A stretch of DNA of 64,000 bases from Chloroflexota bacterium (lineage in GTDB: Bacteria; Chloroflexota; Anaerolineae; CG2-30-64-16). The DNA is taken from the NCBI GenBank assembly GCA_016876015.1, contig VGOD01000004.1, positions 1 to 64,000 on the forward strand, read 5' to 3'. Shown here one piece after another: positions 49,461 to 59,839 of this stretch. A model generated the notes under the pieces. The model saw nothing but the letters and a program-made list of their open reading frames with translations, made no database searches and was not told the DNA's origin. The number at the start of each line of letters is the position of its first letter. Positions within the stretch are counted from its first letter, which is position 1. Both the position numbers and the translations under genes were made by a program.

Positions 49461-49898
49461 CTATTGCAGCCGATCCAGCGCCATGCGGAAACGCCTGGCC
49501 AGCTCTAGCAGGATGCTCACCGCCATGTCAGCGTCATCCTTGAGGATGCTCAGGAAGTCCCAACGCGTGAGCGCGAGACACTCGGTCGGTTCGATCGCGA
49601 TCACTGTGGCCGTGCGCAGCCCATCATCCAACAAGGCCAATTCGCCGAAGAAGTCCGTGGGGCCAAAGGTGTTGACGACTACCTGCTCGCCGTCCGCGCG
49701 GCGTCGCCGCACCTCTGCCTTGCCGGAGACGATCAAGAAGAACCCTTCGCCGCCTTCGCCCTGCGTGACCATGCTCTCGCCGGCCGCGTAGCGACGCTGG
49801 ACGAAACGTTGAGCCAGTTTCCCAAGCTGGTGGTCGTTCAGACCGCCGAACAGGGGAACTCGGTGCAAGAACTGGACGGTATTTGCCGTGACTGCCAT
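49461..49898 (-). CDS. cyclic nucleotide-binding domain (Crp-type cNMP-binding) protein without recognisable output domain
   Basis: VQFLHRVPLFGGLNDHQLGKLAQRFVQRRYAAGESMVTQGEGGEGFFLIVSGKAEVRR...FGPTDFFGELALLDDGLRTATVIAIEPTECLAL. Confidence 0.9.
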   Translation of the reverse strand: MAVTANTVQFLHRVPLFGGLNDHQLGKLAQRFVQRRYAAGESMVTQGEGGEGFFLIVSGKAEVRRRRADGEQVVVNTFGPTDFFGELALLDDGLRTATVIAIEPTECLALTRWDFLSILKDDADMAVSILLELARRFRMALDRLQ

Positions 49899-49933
49899 GC
49901 AGCGCCTCCTCAAAGAGGATGTCAGGTTTCCTC

Positions 49934-50254
49934 TTATACCACAAAGACCGCGATGAACGGGATCGCCAGCTCCACGACCAGCGTCCATGCGAATAGATCC
50001 CACGACTCGTGCTTCCCGAAGCGTCTGCGGTGATACTCGGTAGAGACCACAATGAAACCCACCAGGCCGATCGCTGCCAGCATGACGATGACATCGCCGA
50101 GCAAGACCGCCGGCTGCCGTTCCCGCGAGAAACGCGCATAGATACCGAAGAAGATTTCCCGGACGAAGTAGACATCCACGATCCCGAGGCCGATGGTCGT
50201 CAGCCACAGCGCGAGCGCGGCCAGGCGTTGCAGGATGATCTTGGGTTGCGACAT
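49934..50254 (-). CDS. small multi-TM protein of unknown function
   Basis: 106-aa frame with several hydrophobic segments. Confidence 0.55.
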   Translation of the reverse strand: MSQPKIILQRLAALALWLTTIGLGIVDVYFVREIFFGIYARFSRERQPAVLLGDVIVMLAAIGLVGFIVVSTEYHRRRFGKHESWDLFAWTLVVELAIPFIAVFVV

Positions 50255-50380
50255 GAGCTTATCTCCGGCGGGCGCTGAGAAGGAGGGACAGGCGCATCCC
50301 CGCTTCTTCTACGCAGAAGTCGAGACGAGGTTGCGCCCAAGAAGACCAACCACCGGCTCGCCAGTCCGTCCTGAAAATGG

Positions 50381-50425
50381 CCTCCCACGTGCCAGGCACT
50401 TCGGAAGTACCTGGCACGTGGGAGG
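50381..50425. terminator. 45-nt hairpin of the TGCCAGGCACTTC-S-GAAG family, downstream of the oppF-like gene
   Basis: CCTCCCACGTGCCAGGCACTTC-G-GAAGTACCTGGCACGTGGGAGG (one mismatch). Confidence 0.7.
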
Positions 50426-50453
50426 TTTGCTCTCATCCCTGCCTTCTGGGTCG

Positions 50454-51497
50454 TCACACCCCCCGCAGCTTCAGCTCCTCGGCCAGATGGCAGGCCACAA
50501 AGTGATCGGCCCGGAGCTCGCGGAACTCGGGCGACTCCTGGCTGCAGATGTCCCTGGCGTACTGGCAGCGCGGATGGAAGTAGCAGCCGCTCGGCGGGTT
50601 GGAGGGATCGGCCACGTCGCCCTGCATGATGATGCGCTCCGACTTGTACTTGGGGTCGGCTTTGGGCACCGCGGACATCAAGGCTTCGGTATACGGGTGC
50701 AGGGGATGGAGGTAAAGCTCTTCGGCCTCTGCCATCTCGACGATCTTGCCTACATACATCACCGCGACGCGATTGGAGATGTGCTGGACCACGCTCAAGT
50801 CGTGCGCCACGAAGATGTACGCCAGGTGAAAGTCGCGCTGCAAGTCCTGCAGCAGATTGAGCGTCTGCGCCTGGATCGAGACATCCAACGCGGAGACCGG
50901 CTCGTCGCAGATGACCAGCCGCGGGTTGAGCGAGAGGGCGCGCGCGATGCCGATGCGCTGCCGCTGGCCGCCCGAGAACTCGTGTGGATAACGCCGCAGG
51001 TGATCGGGTCGCAAGCCCACCCGTTGGAGCAGATTGAGAATGATCGCCTCGCTCTCGGCCGGATGATATTGACCGTGGATTATCATCGGTTCCGCGATGA
51101 TGTCTGACACCGTCATGCGCGGGTTCAGCGAGTTGATCGGGTCCTGGAAGATCATCGAAATCTCCCGGCGGATGCGCTTCATCTGCTCCTTGTCCATCTC
51201 GGCCAGATTGACTTGCACCTCCTCGCCGTTCTGCGCCAGTTGGCGGCTTCTGAAGAACACCTGGCCGCCGGTCGGTTCGTAGAGGCGCAGGATCGTGCGG
51301 CCTGCGGTTGTCTTGCCGCAACCGCTCTCCCCGACCAGGCCCAGCGTCTCGCCGGCGCGCACGAAGAAACTGACGTCATCCACGGCCTTGACGTAGCCGA
51401 CGACTCGTCGCAAAAAGCCTTTTTGGATCGGGAAGTACTTCTTGAGGCTCTTGACATCCAACAGGACGTCCGTGGTCCTGGTTGCTTCCGCCGCCAT
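50454..51497 (-). CDS. oligopeptide/dipeptide ABC transporter ATP-binding protein (OppF/DppF-type)
   Basis: [79 protein letters not shown]. Confidence 0.95.
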   Translation of the reverse strand: MAAEATRTTDVLLDVKSLKKYFPIQKGFLRRVVGYVKAVDDVSFFVRAGETLGLVGESGCGKTTAGRTILRLYEPTGGQVFFRSRQLAQNGEEVQVNLAEMDKEQMKRIRREISMIFQDPINSLNPRMTVSDIIAEPMIIHGQYHPAESEAIILNLLQRVGLRPDHLRRYPHEFSGGQRQRIGIARALSLNPRLVICDEPVSALDVSIQAQTLNLLQDLQRDFHLAYIFVAHDLSVVQHISNRVAVMYVGKIVEMAEAEELYLHPLHPYTEALMSAVPKADPKYKSERIIMQGDVADPSNPPSGCYFHPRCQYARDICSQESPEFRELRADHFVACHLAEELKLRGV

Positions 51498-51500
51498 AGC

Positions 51501-52577
51501 TCATACCTCCTGATACAGCAGGCAACTGACCCAGTGGTCGCCCACGAGTTGCTTCCATGTCGGCGCGATCTTGTCGCACTTGCCGGGCATGAAGGCCGGG
51601 CAGCGCGGATGGAACACGCAGCCAGGCGGCAGGTTGAACGGGTCCGGCACCATGCCCTCGATCGATGCCAGCCGCGCGCGTGATTTCCGGCCAACTACCG
51701 GGATGGATTGGAGCAGAGCGCGCGTGTAGGGATGCATCGGCTCGTAGAACAGCGCGACCGTCTTGGCGCGCTCCACCTGCTTGCCCATGTACATGACGAC
51801 AATCTCCTCGGCCATCTCCGCGATGACGCCCAGGTTATGGGTGATGAACATGATCGCCATGTTCACGCTCTCCTGGAGCTCGCGCATGATGTCGAGGATC
51901 TGGGCTTCGATGGACACATCGAGCGCGGTCGTCGGCTCGTCAGCGATCAGCATGGCGGGCTGGCACGAGAGCGCGATGGCGATCATCACCCGCTGGCGCT
52001 GGCCGCCGCTCAACTGATGAGGGTAGCTATCCACGCGCTGATCCGGCTTGGGGATGCCGACGCGACGCAGCATGGCGATGGCGATCTCGCGCGCCTCTTG
52101 TTTGGTAACCTTGCGGTGCGCCTGGATCGTCTCGGCCAACTGATCGCCCACCTTGCGGAGCGGCGTCAGGCGGTGCAACGACACAGCCTCGTCAATGTGC
52201 GTGCCCGCGGTGTAGACCGGCGTCAGCGAGCTCATCGGCTCCTGGAAGATCATGCCGATCTCACCCCCGCGGATTTCGCGGATGATCTGGCCATCGGGAT
52301 CGAGCTTGCTGATGTTGACGATGTCCGTTTGGGTGGCGCCCCTGGCCCGGCGATGATACAACACCTGGCCGTTGGTGATCTTGCCGGGCTTGGGAACCAT
52401 CTGCAAGATGGCGCGGGCGGTGATGGACTTGCCGCAGCCGCTCTCGCCGATCACGCCGAGGGTCTGCCCGCGCTTGATGTCGAACGAGACGCCATCCACC
52501 GCCTTGACGACGCCGGCGCGCACGTCGAATTCGACTCGGAGGTCCTGGATTTCGACCAGTACGTTGTTTTCGCTCAT
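51501..52577 (-). CDS. oligopeptide/dipeptide ABC transporter ATP-binding protein (OppD/DppD-type)
   Basis: [76 protein letters not shown]. Confidence 0.95.
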   Translation of the reverse strand: MSENNVLVEIQDLRVEFDVRAGVVKAVDGVSFDIKRGQTLGVIGESGCGKSITARAILQMVPKPGKITNGQVLYHRRARGATQTDIVNISKLDPDGQIIREIRGGEIGMIFQEPMSSLTPVYTAGTHIDEAVSLHRLTPLRKVGDQLAETIQAHRKVTKQEAREIAIAMLRRVGIPKPDQRVDSYPHQLSGGQRQRVMIAIALSCQPAMLIADEPTTALDVSIEAQILDIMRELQESVNMAIMFITHNLGVIAEMAEEIVVMYMGKQVERAKTVALFYEPMHPYTRALLQSIPVVGRKSRARLASIEGMVPDPFNLPPGCVFHPRCPAFMPGKCDKIAPTWKQLVGDHWVSCLLYQEV

Positions 52578-52590
52578 CTCGCTCACCTCC

Positions 52591-53715
52591 CTACCGTGCG
52601 CCGTACGGATCCAGCGCATCGCGCAGGCCGTCGCCCAACATGTTATAGGCGAGGATGACGATGAGCAGGAACGGCACGGTCCACAGCAGCCACGGTGCGA
52701 ACCGGATGGCATAGACCGTCATGGCTTCCTGCAAGAGCACGCCCCAACTCGTCAGCGGCGGTCGCAAGCCCAGGCCCAGCCAGCTCAGCGCCGTCTCCGA
52801 AAGGATCATGCTAGGGATGGCGAGGGTCGCGATGACGATGACGTGGCTCATGGTTCCGGGGAGCAGATGCCGGAACATCAGCCGCGAGTCGCCGGCGCCG
52901 AAGCTCTTGGCAGCCAGCACGTACTCGCGTTCGCGCAACGACAAGATCAGGCCGCGCACCTGGCGAGCCAGCCCGCCCCAGCGCACAAACGCCAGAATGA
53001 TCGTCAGCATGAAATAGACGGCGATGGGAGACCAGAAGACGGGGATGGCGGCCGCCAGCGCCATGAACAGCGGGATGTCGGGGAACGCGGCCAGGAACTC
53101 GGTCACGCGCTGCACAACCAGATCCACCGTGCCGCCATAGTAGCCCGAGATCGCGCCCGCAATGCTGCCGATCACCAGAGTCAGGAATTGGCCGATCAAG
53201 CCGATCATCAAAGATAGCCGGCCGCCATACATGATGCGCGAGAAATAGTCGCGGCCCAACGAATCGGTGCCCATGATGAAGACCGAGGCGGCCGGATCGT
53301 CCGACTTGACGCCATACAGGTGGATGTCCATCGGGATCAGGCCAAACAGCCTGTAGGGGTCGCCCTTCGTGAAAAGGTAGACGTCATACACGCGGCTCGG
53401 ATCCTCGACATAGCTCCGCCGCCGCGCGGCCAGGTCAATTTTCCGCTCCAGGCCGTAGACGAACGGCCGCAAACGGAAATTGCCCTCCTGATCCACGAAG
53501 CGAAGCGTCTGCGGTCTGGCCTCGGTATATTCGGAGCGGCGTTCGAGGGCATAGGGCGCGACGACCTCAGGGATGGCCACAAACGAGAAATACATCAAGA
53601 AGAGAATGACGCCACCTGCGATGGCCAGCTTGTTCTTCTTGAATTTCCACCAGACCAGGCTCCAGTAGCTCTGGCTGACGGGCTTGCTTTGCGACTGCTT
53701 CGATGACTCAGCCAT
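52591..53715 (-). CDS. ABC transporter permease (OppC/DppC-type)
   Basis: FIMGTDSLGRDYFSRIMYGGRLSLMIGLIGQFLTLVIGSIAGAISGYYGG. Confidence 0.93.
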   Translation of the reverse strand: MAESSKQSQSKPVSQSYWSLVWWKFKKNKLAIAGGVILFLMYFSFVAIPEVVAPYALERRSEYTEARPQTLRFVDQEGNFRLRPFVYGLERKIDLAARRRSYVEDPSRVYDVYLFTKGDPYRLFGLIPMDIHLYGVKSDDPAASVFIMGTDSLGRDYFSRIMYGGRLSLMIGLIGQFLTLVIGSIAGAISGYYGGTVDLVVQRVTEFLAAFPDIPLFMALAAAIPVFWSPIAVYFMLTIILAFVRWGGLARQVRGLILSLREREYVLAAKSFGAGDSRLMFRHLLPGTMSHVIVIATLAIPSMILSETALSWLGLGLRPPLTSWGVLLQEAMTVYAIRFAPWLLWTVPFLLIVILAYNMLGDGLRDALDPYGAR

Positions 53716-53728
53716 TGTCCCCTCCCGT

Positions 53729-54715
53729 CTATTCGAGCCGGATGCGCGGATCAACCCAGGCGAGCAAGAGATCAGCCGCCAGGTTACCGATCAGCAGCAG
53801 CAAGGTGAAGAAGACGATGCAAGTGCCCGCCATGTACATGTCGAGCTTGCGCAGCGACTCTACGAAAAGCGGGCCGATCGTTGGCAGGTTGAGCACGATC
53901 GAGACCAGCGCGTTGCCGGTGATGATGCTGGGGAACGCCTCGGACCCCAGGATGACGATCAGCGGGTTGATGGCCATGCGGACCGCGTGCTTCCAGACCA
54001 CCGTGCGGTTCGCCAGCCCGCGCGCGCGCGCGGCCTCGACAAACGGCTGCCCCAGCGTATCGAGCAGGTTGCCGCGCATGATGCGGACCAGGCCGCCCGT
54101 GCCCGTCACCGCGCTGACGACGGCCGGAATCCAGAGGTGCTTGAGCAGGTCAATGACGCGGCCCAGACTCCAGGGGGCATCCACGTATTGTTGGGAGAAA
54201 AGACCGGTAGCTTCCTGGTTCAGAACCACGATGGCGAAATAGAGGATCAAGAGCGCCAACAGGAAGCCGGGCATGCCCAGGCCGATGAAACTGAAAACCG
54301 AGATGATCTGATCGCCCACCGAGTATTGTTTCACCGCTGAATAGACCCCCAGCGGAATGGCGAGCACCCAGGTGACGATCAGGGTGGCCAAGGCGAGGAT
54401 CACCGTCATTGACAGCCGTTGGCCGAGGAGATCTCTGACCGGCCGCTCGAACTCGAACGATTCGCCGAAGTCGCCGCGGACGAACTTCGTGATCCAGCCT
54501 GTGTATTGTTCTATGAATGGCCGATCCAGACCGTAGCGAATCCGGTATTCCTCGATGCGCGCTTCGGCGCTGCGATCCCCGCGCGCGCGCAACTGCTCTA
54601 CCTTCTGTGTGAGGAAATCTCCGGGCGGCAGCTTGATGATCACAAAGCTGACGAAAGAGACCAAGACGATCATGATTGCGGCATAACCCAGACGCCGGAA
54701 GATGTAGTTCAGCAT
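53729..54715 (-). CDS. ABC transporter permease (OppB/DppB-type)
   Basis: MLNYIFRRLGYAAIMIVLVSFVSFVIIKLPPGDFL; RTVVWKHAVRMAINPLIVILG. Confidence 0.93.
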   Translation of the reverse strand: MLNYIFRRLGYAAIMIVLVSFVSFVIIKLPPGDFLTQKVEQLRARGDRSAEARIEEYRIRYGLDRPFIEQYTGWITKFVRGDFGESFEFERPVRDLLGQRLSMTVILALATLIVTWVLAIPLGVYSAVKQYSVGDQIISVFSFIGLGMPGFLLALLILYFAIVVLNQEATGLFSQQYVDAPWSLGRVIDLLKHLWIPAVVSAVTGTGGLVRIMRGNLLDTLGQPFVEAARARGLANRTVVWKHAVRMAINPLIVILGSEAFPSIITGNALVSIVLNLPTIGPLFVESLRKLDMYMAGTCIVFFTLLLLIGNLAADLLLAWVDPRIRLE

Positions 54716-54852
54716 GGGCGCCTCCTGAACTCTACCAACTCCTGACACAAAGCCGGACGGGAGCCTTCAGGCGGTCTGGCGCTCGACAGCGGACGACCGG
54801 CCGAAGCCTCGATTCCGGAGTACTCACTGAGGGGATTGCCAGGGGAAAAGGT

Positions 54853-54950
54853 GTAGGGACGGGTTTCTCCGCATCAGCGAGGAGCCGGCCGCCATCTTGC
54901 GATTGCCAACTCCAGCAGGCGTACGTTAGCCGCGGTTAACCCGCCCCTAC
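54853..54950. repeat. Inverted-repeat-bounded intergenic element
   Basis: GTAGGGACGGGTT (54853-54865) / AACCCGCCCCTAC (54938-54950), 12/13 complementary. Confidence 0.6.
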
Positions 54951-54962
54951 GGCGTCTACATC

Positions 54963-57074
54963 TTACTTGTCCATCCACCACTGCGCCGGCACCTGGTTGC
55001 CGGGCGTCGCGGGGGCCCACGGCCCTACCACGCCGAAGTCCAGGATGTTGCGCATGTAGTCTTTGACGATGATCGGCATGGCCTGGTCGCCGGCGACGCC
55101 GATGACGAACGGGCCTTCGTCAGTGATCACCTTGATCGCGTCCCAGACGACCTGGTGACGCTTCTCGATGTCCTTCTCGGCCAGGCCCTTCTCATAGAGC
55201 GCCTGCATCTTCTCGGCCGGGCTGCCAGCCGCCGGCTTCACGCCGCACTCGTAAGGCTTGTCGGCGGCGGCCTTGCAGGTCTCTTTGCCCTTGGCATAGT
55301 AGCGGCCTTCCAGCGGGAACATGTAGCGGTTGACGATCGGGAAGATCCAGTCGGGATAGGTCCAGATGTCAATCTCGGAGATGTGCGCGCCGCGGAGCAT
55401 GTAGTAGCCCTCGTTGGTACGCGTATCCAGGTCAGGCTGGCCCTGCAGGTTCTTGATCTCCAGCTTGAGCCCCAGATTCTTCTCCCACTGGTTCTTCATC
55501 TCGGCCGCGGCGTCAGTCTGCACCTTCAAGCTGCCGCCCCAGTCCGAGATGTCCATCGTCAGGACAAGGGGTTTGCCGCTCGGCAACTGGCGGACGCCAT
55601 CCGCGCCCTTCTTCATGCCGATCTCGTCGAGCAGCTTGTTGGCGAGCGCAGCGTCGAACTTGGCATACGAGGACGCCCACGCTTCATAGACCTTCTTGCC
55701 TTCGGCGCTGGCGAAGTGCCACGACTGCGGGCTGATGGTGGCGCCCTTCGGGTCGCCGATGCCGTTCCAGGCTACGTCAATCAGCCGTTTGCGGTCGAAG
55801 CCTTGCGAGAGCGCCTGGCGGAACCGCTTGTCGCGCAGCAGATCGCGGACTTCCTTGGCCTTTTCAGGTGTATCGTCCGCGTAGTTCTTGCCGCCCTCGA
55901 CATAGTACTGGTTGACCATGTAGCCGGGCCACGCGCCCGCGCCGTTCATGTAGCCCTTGAGGAAGTGATAGCCGCCGGCCTTAGCGCGCTCGGTCAGCAA
56001 CGGGATGTCGTTCGGGCTGCCGCAGATGCGGAATGCGGTGTCGTACTTGCCCTGCGAGCAGTTCAGGATGCGCACCTGCTCATCGGACACGATCTCGACC
56101 TCAACGCTGTCAATATAGGGCAGTTGGTTGCCTTCGGTGTCCACCCGCCAGAAGTAGGGGTTGCGCGTGAACTTGTAGCGCACGCCATCCGCGGATAGCT
56201 CACCCAGACACCAGGCGAAGAGGCACGGATAGCCCGGGATCAGCCACCACTTGTCGTTCTTCTCCATGTCTTCCCACTTGGCGGTGGGGGTGTACTTGGG
56301 ATGGAACTTCTTGAGGAAGGCGGCCGGCTTCATCATGTTCTTGGCGAACTCCCAGAAGCCTTGCGCCATGTAGTAGGGGTTGATCCACTGCGGCTTGTCG
56401 GACTTCCAGACGACGGTGTAGTCATCCGGGTATTCCATGTCAATCGGCTTACCGTCCGACTTGCGCAGCCAACCCGGCGCCGAATAGAGCTTTTGATCGG
56501 GCGCCTTGATCAGGTCTTCCCAGTAGAATTTCCAGTCGGCCGAGGTGTACGGCGTACCATCTGACCATTTCACGCCCTTGCGGAGCTTCAGGGTGAAGGT
56601 CTTGCCGTCGTCAGACCAGGCATAGCTCTCGGCCAGCGCGGGCTCGTAGCCCGTGAGGTCAGCCTTCCATTTGATCGGCGCATCTACTGCAAAGTAGAGC
56701 TGGACGTTGCCGACTTCGGGCCACCAGCTTGCGGTGCGCAGCGTGCCGCCGTACTTGCCCACCTTCTCGACCGGCTTGGTCACCAGCGGGTTGGCCGACA
56801 CGCGCTGATCCACGGGCGGCAGCTTGCCGGCCTTGACCAGCTCAGCCAGCGCAGGCGCTTCCTTGTATTTGGCAGGGGCGACGGTCGGCGCGGTGGTCGG
56901 CGTCGCCTCTTTGGCGACGATGGCGGCTGTCGGCGCGGCGACCGCCTTGGTGGGTTCCGGCGGTTTGGTTGGTTCAACCTTGGCCGGCGCGGGCGCAGGG
57001 GTGGGCCCACCGCAGCTCGTCATCATCATGGCGAGGATGACCAACAAGACAATGAACAGTTGTGGCTTGCGCAT
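54963..57074 (-). CDS. ABC transporter substrate-binding protein, family 5 (peptide/opine type)
   Basis: Lipoprotein signal MRKPQLFIVLLVILAMMMTSCGG; YAWSDDGKTFTLKLRKGVKWSDGTPYTSADWKFYWEDL. Confidence 0.95.
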   Translation of the reverse strand: MRKPQLFIVLLVILAMMMTSCGGPTPAPAPAKVEPTKPPEPTKAVAAPTAAIVAKEATPTTAPTVAPAKYKEAPALAELVKAGKLPPVDQRVSANPLVTKPVEKVGKYGGTLRTASWWPEVGNVQLYFAVDAPIKWKADLTGYEPALAESYAWSDDGKTFTLKLRKGVKWSDGTPYTSADWKFYWEDLIKAPDQKLYSAPGWLRKSDGKPIDMEYPDDYTVVWKSDKPQWINPYYMAQGFWEFAKNMMKPAAFLKKFHPKYTPTAKWEDMEKNDKWWLIPGYPCLFAWCLGELSADGVRYKFTRNPYFWRVDTEGNQLPYIDSVEVEIVSDEQVRILNCSQGKYDTAFRICGSPNDIPLLTERAKAGGYHFLKGYMNGAGAWPGYMVNQYYVEGGKNYADDTPEKAKEVRDLLRDKRFRQALSQGFDRKRLIDVAWNGIGDPKGATISPQSWHFASAEGKKVYEAWASSYAKFDAALANKLLDEIGMKKGADGVRQLPSGKPLVLTMDISDWGGSLKVQTDAAAEMKNQWEKNLGLKLEIKNLQGQPDLDTRTNEGYYMLRGAHISEIDIWTYPDWIFPIVNRYMFPLEGRYYAKGKETCKAAADKPYECGVKPAAGSPAEKMQALYEKGLAEKDIEKRHQVVWDAIKVITDEGPFVIGVAGDQAMPIIVKDYMRNILDFGVVGPWAPATPGNQVPAQWWMDK

Positions 57075-57583
57075 TTTGCGTTCCTCCTGATGAGATTGTG
57101 AACTGACAGGATCTGTGGGTGAAAAACCGAGAAGGGCGTTGCGTTCTTTCGAGGGCATCACCTCCCCTTGTGTGAGTCTTGTGCAGGCGCACGAGCACGT
57201 ATCGCCTGAACCGGTCAGAATCAGAACGGACTAGCCTGTCGCCAATCAGCGGGCAGAACGTCGAGCGACATTTCAGCATTGAACGATGCCCGACCAAGAG
57301 GGGATGGGTTGTTCCAGATTCCGGCCTCCTCCCTGTCAATCGTCGTCGGAAACAGAGCGCTGGCCCTGGGAAGTAGGGGCATTCTACTGCCTTCGGTAGC
57401 ATTTGTCAAACTTGCTTATTGGCGCACGGCCCGCGAATTCCATGACAAATACCGTCACGCGCGCGCCAGAAGGAAACAGTGCTTTCAGTCTGGCTCACAA
57501 CGTGATAGAATAGGGGCCATCCCACCGCATCGCCGCTGACCAGCGCAAGCCGGCCTCTGGCGCTGCGAGTCGAAGGAGACGGT

Positions 57584-58429
57584 ATGCTCGCCCAATTGCT
57601 GGGACAAGAGATCAACTGGCCCCAGGTCGGGGCACGCGGGTTCGCCATCGCGCTTACCTGGGTCGTGGTGTGGTTCCTGGTGCGTCACCTGGGCCGTTGG
57701 CTCGATCGGCTCGCGGAACGCGTGCGGCCGCAAGCCATCGAACGCCGCGATTTGCGCAGCCTGGATGCAGCGCTAGACGCGCTGCTGATCACGGCCGGCG
57801 TCATCATCACGCTGGCGATCCTGGAGCTGACGCCGCTGCTGATGAGCCTGCTCACCGCGGCCGGCTTCATCGGCGTGATCACCGGCCTGGCCATCAAAGA
57901 CGTGGCGTCCAACCTGGTTTCGGGCGTGCTGCTGCTCATGGACCGGCCCTTTACGTTGGGCGACGTGGTGGCGGCCGGCGGCGTGCAGGGCACGGTTGAG
58001 CACATCACTTTGCGCAGCACGCGCATTCGCACCCTCGACGGGCCGGTGGTGACGGTCCCCAACAGCATCATCGCGGCCAACGCCATCACCAACTTCACGG
58101 TCAACCCGCTCAGGCGCTTCGAGATCATGCTCAGCCTGCCGCGCGATGCCGACCCGCAGGCCGCGACGCAGCTCCTGCTCGATCTGGCCGCGGCCGAGCC
58201 GCGGCTGGCTGCCGAGCCTGCGCCCCAGGTGTTGATCGGCGACATCCGCGACTTCTCCATGGAGCTGCGGTTAATCTGTCGGGCGCCGAACAGCGTCTGG
58301 CTCCAGGTGCAATCGGACATGAAGCGCGCCTTGCTCGACCGGGCCAGACCGCAGAGCCTGAAGCAGACGATGCCCACGCAGATCGTTTACACTTCACCTC
58401 TGACCGACAAAGGAGAACGACATGGCTGA
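57584..58429 (+). CDS. small-conductance mechanosensitive channel (MscS family)
   Basis: AAGFIGVITGLAIKDVASNLVSGVLLLMDRPFTLGDVVAAGGVQGTVEHITLRSTRIRTLDGPVVTVPNSIIAAN. Confidence 0.95.
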   Translation: MLAQLLGQEINWPQVGARGFAIALTWVVVWFLVRHLGRWLDRLAERVRPQAIERRDLRSLDAALDALLITAGVIITLAILELTPLLMSLLTAAGFIGVITGLAIKDVASNLVSGVLLLMDRPFTLGDVVAAGGVQGTVEHITLRSTRIRTLDGPVVTVPNSIIAANAITNFTVNPLRRFEIMLSLPRDADPQAATQLLLDLAAAEPRLAAEPAPQVLIGDIRDFSMELRLICRAPNSVWLQVQSDMKRALLDRARPQSLKQTMPTQIVYTSPLTDKGERHG

Positions 58430-58889
58430 TCTCACCGTTCGACACGGCATGTACTTCGAGGACTTCGCCATCGGCGACAGCGTCACGACTACGGCGCGCA
58501 CCGTCACCGAGGCCGACATCGTGAGCTTCTCCGCGCTCAGCGGCGACTGGAACCAGATTCACTGCGATGCGGAATTCGCCAAACAGGGGATGTTCGGCGA
58601 GCGCATCGCGCACGGCCTGCTGGGGCTGAGCATCGCGTCGGGCCTGGCGGTGCGCACCGGTTTCATCGAAGGCACGGTGATCGCATTCATGGGACTCGAC
58701 TGGAAATTCCGCGCGCCGATCAAGATCGGCGACACGATCCACGCGCGCGCACAGGTGGCGGAGGTGAAGGCCGTCCCACGTCTGGGCGGCGGCATCGTGA
58801 CTTTCAACGTCGAGGTGCTCAACCAACGCGACGAGGTGACGCAAAAGGGCACGTGGAGTATGCTGGTGAAGATGAAGCGGGAGGAGTAG
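58422..58889 (+). CDS. MaoC family dehydratase
   Basis: MYFEDFAIGDSVTTTARTVTEADIVSFSALSGDWNQIHCDAEFAKQGMFGERIAHGLL. Confidence 0.94.
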   Translation: MADLTVRHGMYFEDFAIGDSVTTTARTVTEADIVSFSALSGDWNQIHCDAEFAKQGMFGERIAHGLLGLSIASGLAVRTGFIEGTVIAFMGLDWKFRAPIKIGDTIHARAQVAEVKAVPRLGGGIVTFNVEVLNQRDEVTQKGTWSMLVKMKREE

Positions 58890-58891
58890 TA

Positions 58892-58972
58892 CGTATTGCG
58901 TATTGCGTATGACGGATCGAGAGTCGTCAATCGCAAATCCAAAATCCGAAATCGTCAATCCGCAATCCCCCG
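58892..58972. repeat. Heptamer-phased array (cgtattg ... caaatcc/tcaatcc), about 11 units
   Basis: Uninterrupted 7-nt phase from 58892 across the maoC-nfo intergenic region. Confidence 0.85.
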
Positions 58973-58981
58973 GAGTCTACT

Positions 58982-59830
58982 ATGCTACTGGGCGCGCATA
59001 TGTCGGTGGCCGGTGGGCTGAGCGCCGCGTTCGAGCGGGCGCAGTCCATCGGCATCAATACCATGCAGGTGTTCACCAAGAACCAAAACCGCTGGCAGCA
59101 GAAGCCGGCCACGCCGGCCGACATCGCGGCCTGGTTCGCAGCGCAAGAGGCGACCGGCATCAGGCCAGTGGTGTCGCACGCGGCCTATCTGCTCAATCTG
59201 GCCACGCCCGACGATGTGTTGTGGCAGAAATCGGTCAACGCTCTGGCCGACGAGCTGACGCGTGCCGAGCAGTTGGCCATCCTGGGCGTGGTCTTTCATC
59301 CCGGCGCGCATATGAACTCGGGGGAAGAGGCCGGCATCGCACGCATCATCGCGGGGCTGGATCAGACTCACGCGGCCACGTCCGGGTACAATGCGTTGAC
59401 CGTGCTGGAAACTACCGCCGGCCAGGGCACCGCGCTGGGCTATCGCTTCGAGCAGTTGGAGGCAGTGCTGGCCGGCGTGCGCGAGCCGGAACGGATCGGC
59501 TTCTGCTTCGACACCTGTCACGTCTTTGCCGCGGGCTACGACATCCGCACGCCGGAGACCTATGCCGCGGCCATCGCCGAGTTCGATCGGCTGCTGGGAT
59601 TGGATCGGCTCAAGTGCTTCCACCTCAACGACAGCAAAAAGGGCCTCGGCTCGCGGGTGGACCGGCACGACCACATCGGCGCGGGGCTGTTGGGGCTGGC
59701 GCCCTTCGGCTTCATCCTGAAGGACCCTCGGTTTGCCGTCATGCCGTTGATTCTGGAGACGCCCAAGAGCGAGGACCTGCACGAAGATGTGGAGAACCTG
59801 GCGATTCTGCGCGGCCTGGTTGAGAAGTAG
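58982..59830 (+). CDS. nfo: deoxyribonuclease IV (AP endonuclease)
   Basis: MLLGAHMSVAGGLSAAFERAQSIGINTMQVFTKNQNRW; VVFHPGAHM; GFCFDTCHVFAAGYDI; FHLNDSKKGLGSRVDRHDHIGAGLLG. Confidence 0.96.
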   Translation: MLLGAHMSVAGGLSAAFERAQSIGINTMQVFTKNQNRWQQKPATPADIAAWFAAQEATGIRPVVSHAAYLLNLATPDDVLWQKSVNALADELTRAEQLAILGVVFHPGAHMNSGEEAGIARIIAGLDQTHAATSGYNALTVLETTAGQGTALGYRFEQLEAVLAGVREPERIGFCFDTCHVFAAGYDIRTPETYAAAIAEFDRLLGLDRLKCFHLNDSKKGLGSRVDRHDHIGAGLLGLAPFGFILKDPRFAVMPLILETPKSEDLHEDVENLAILRGLVEK

Positions 59831-59839
59831 GGGCATGGG

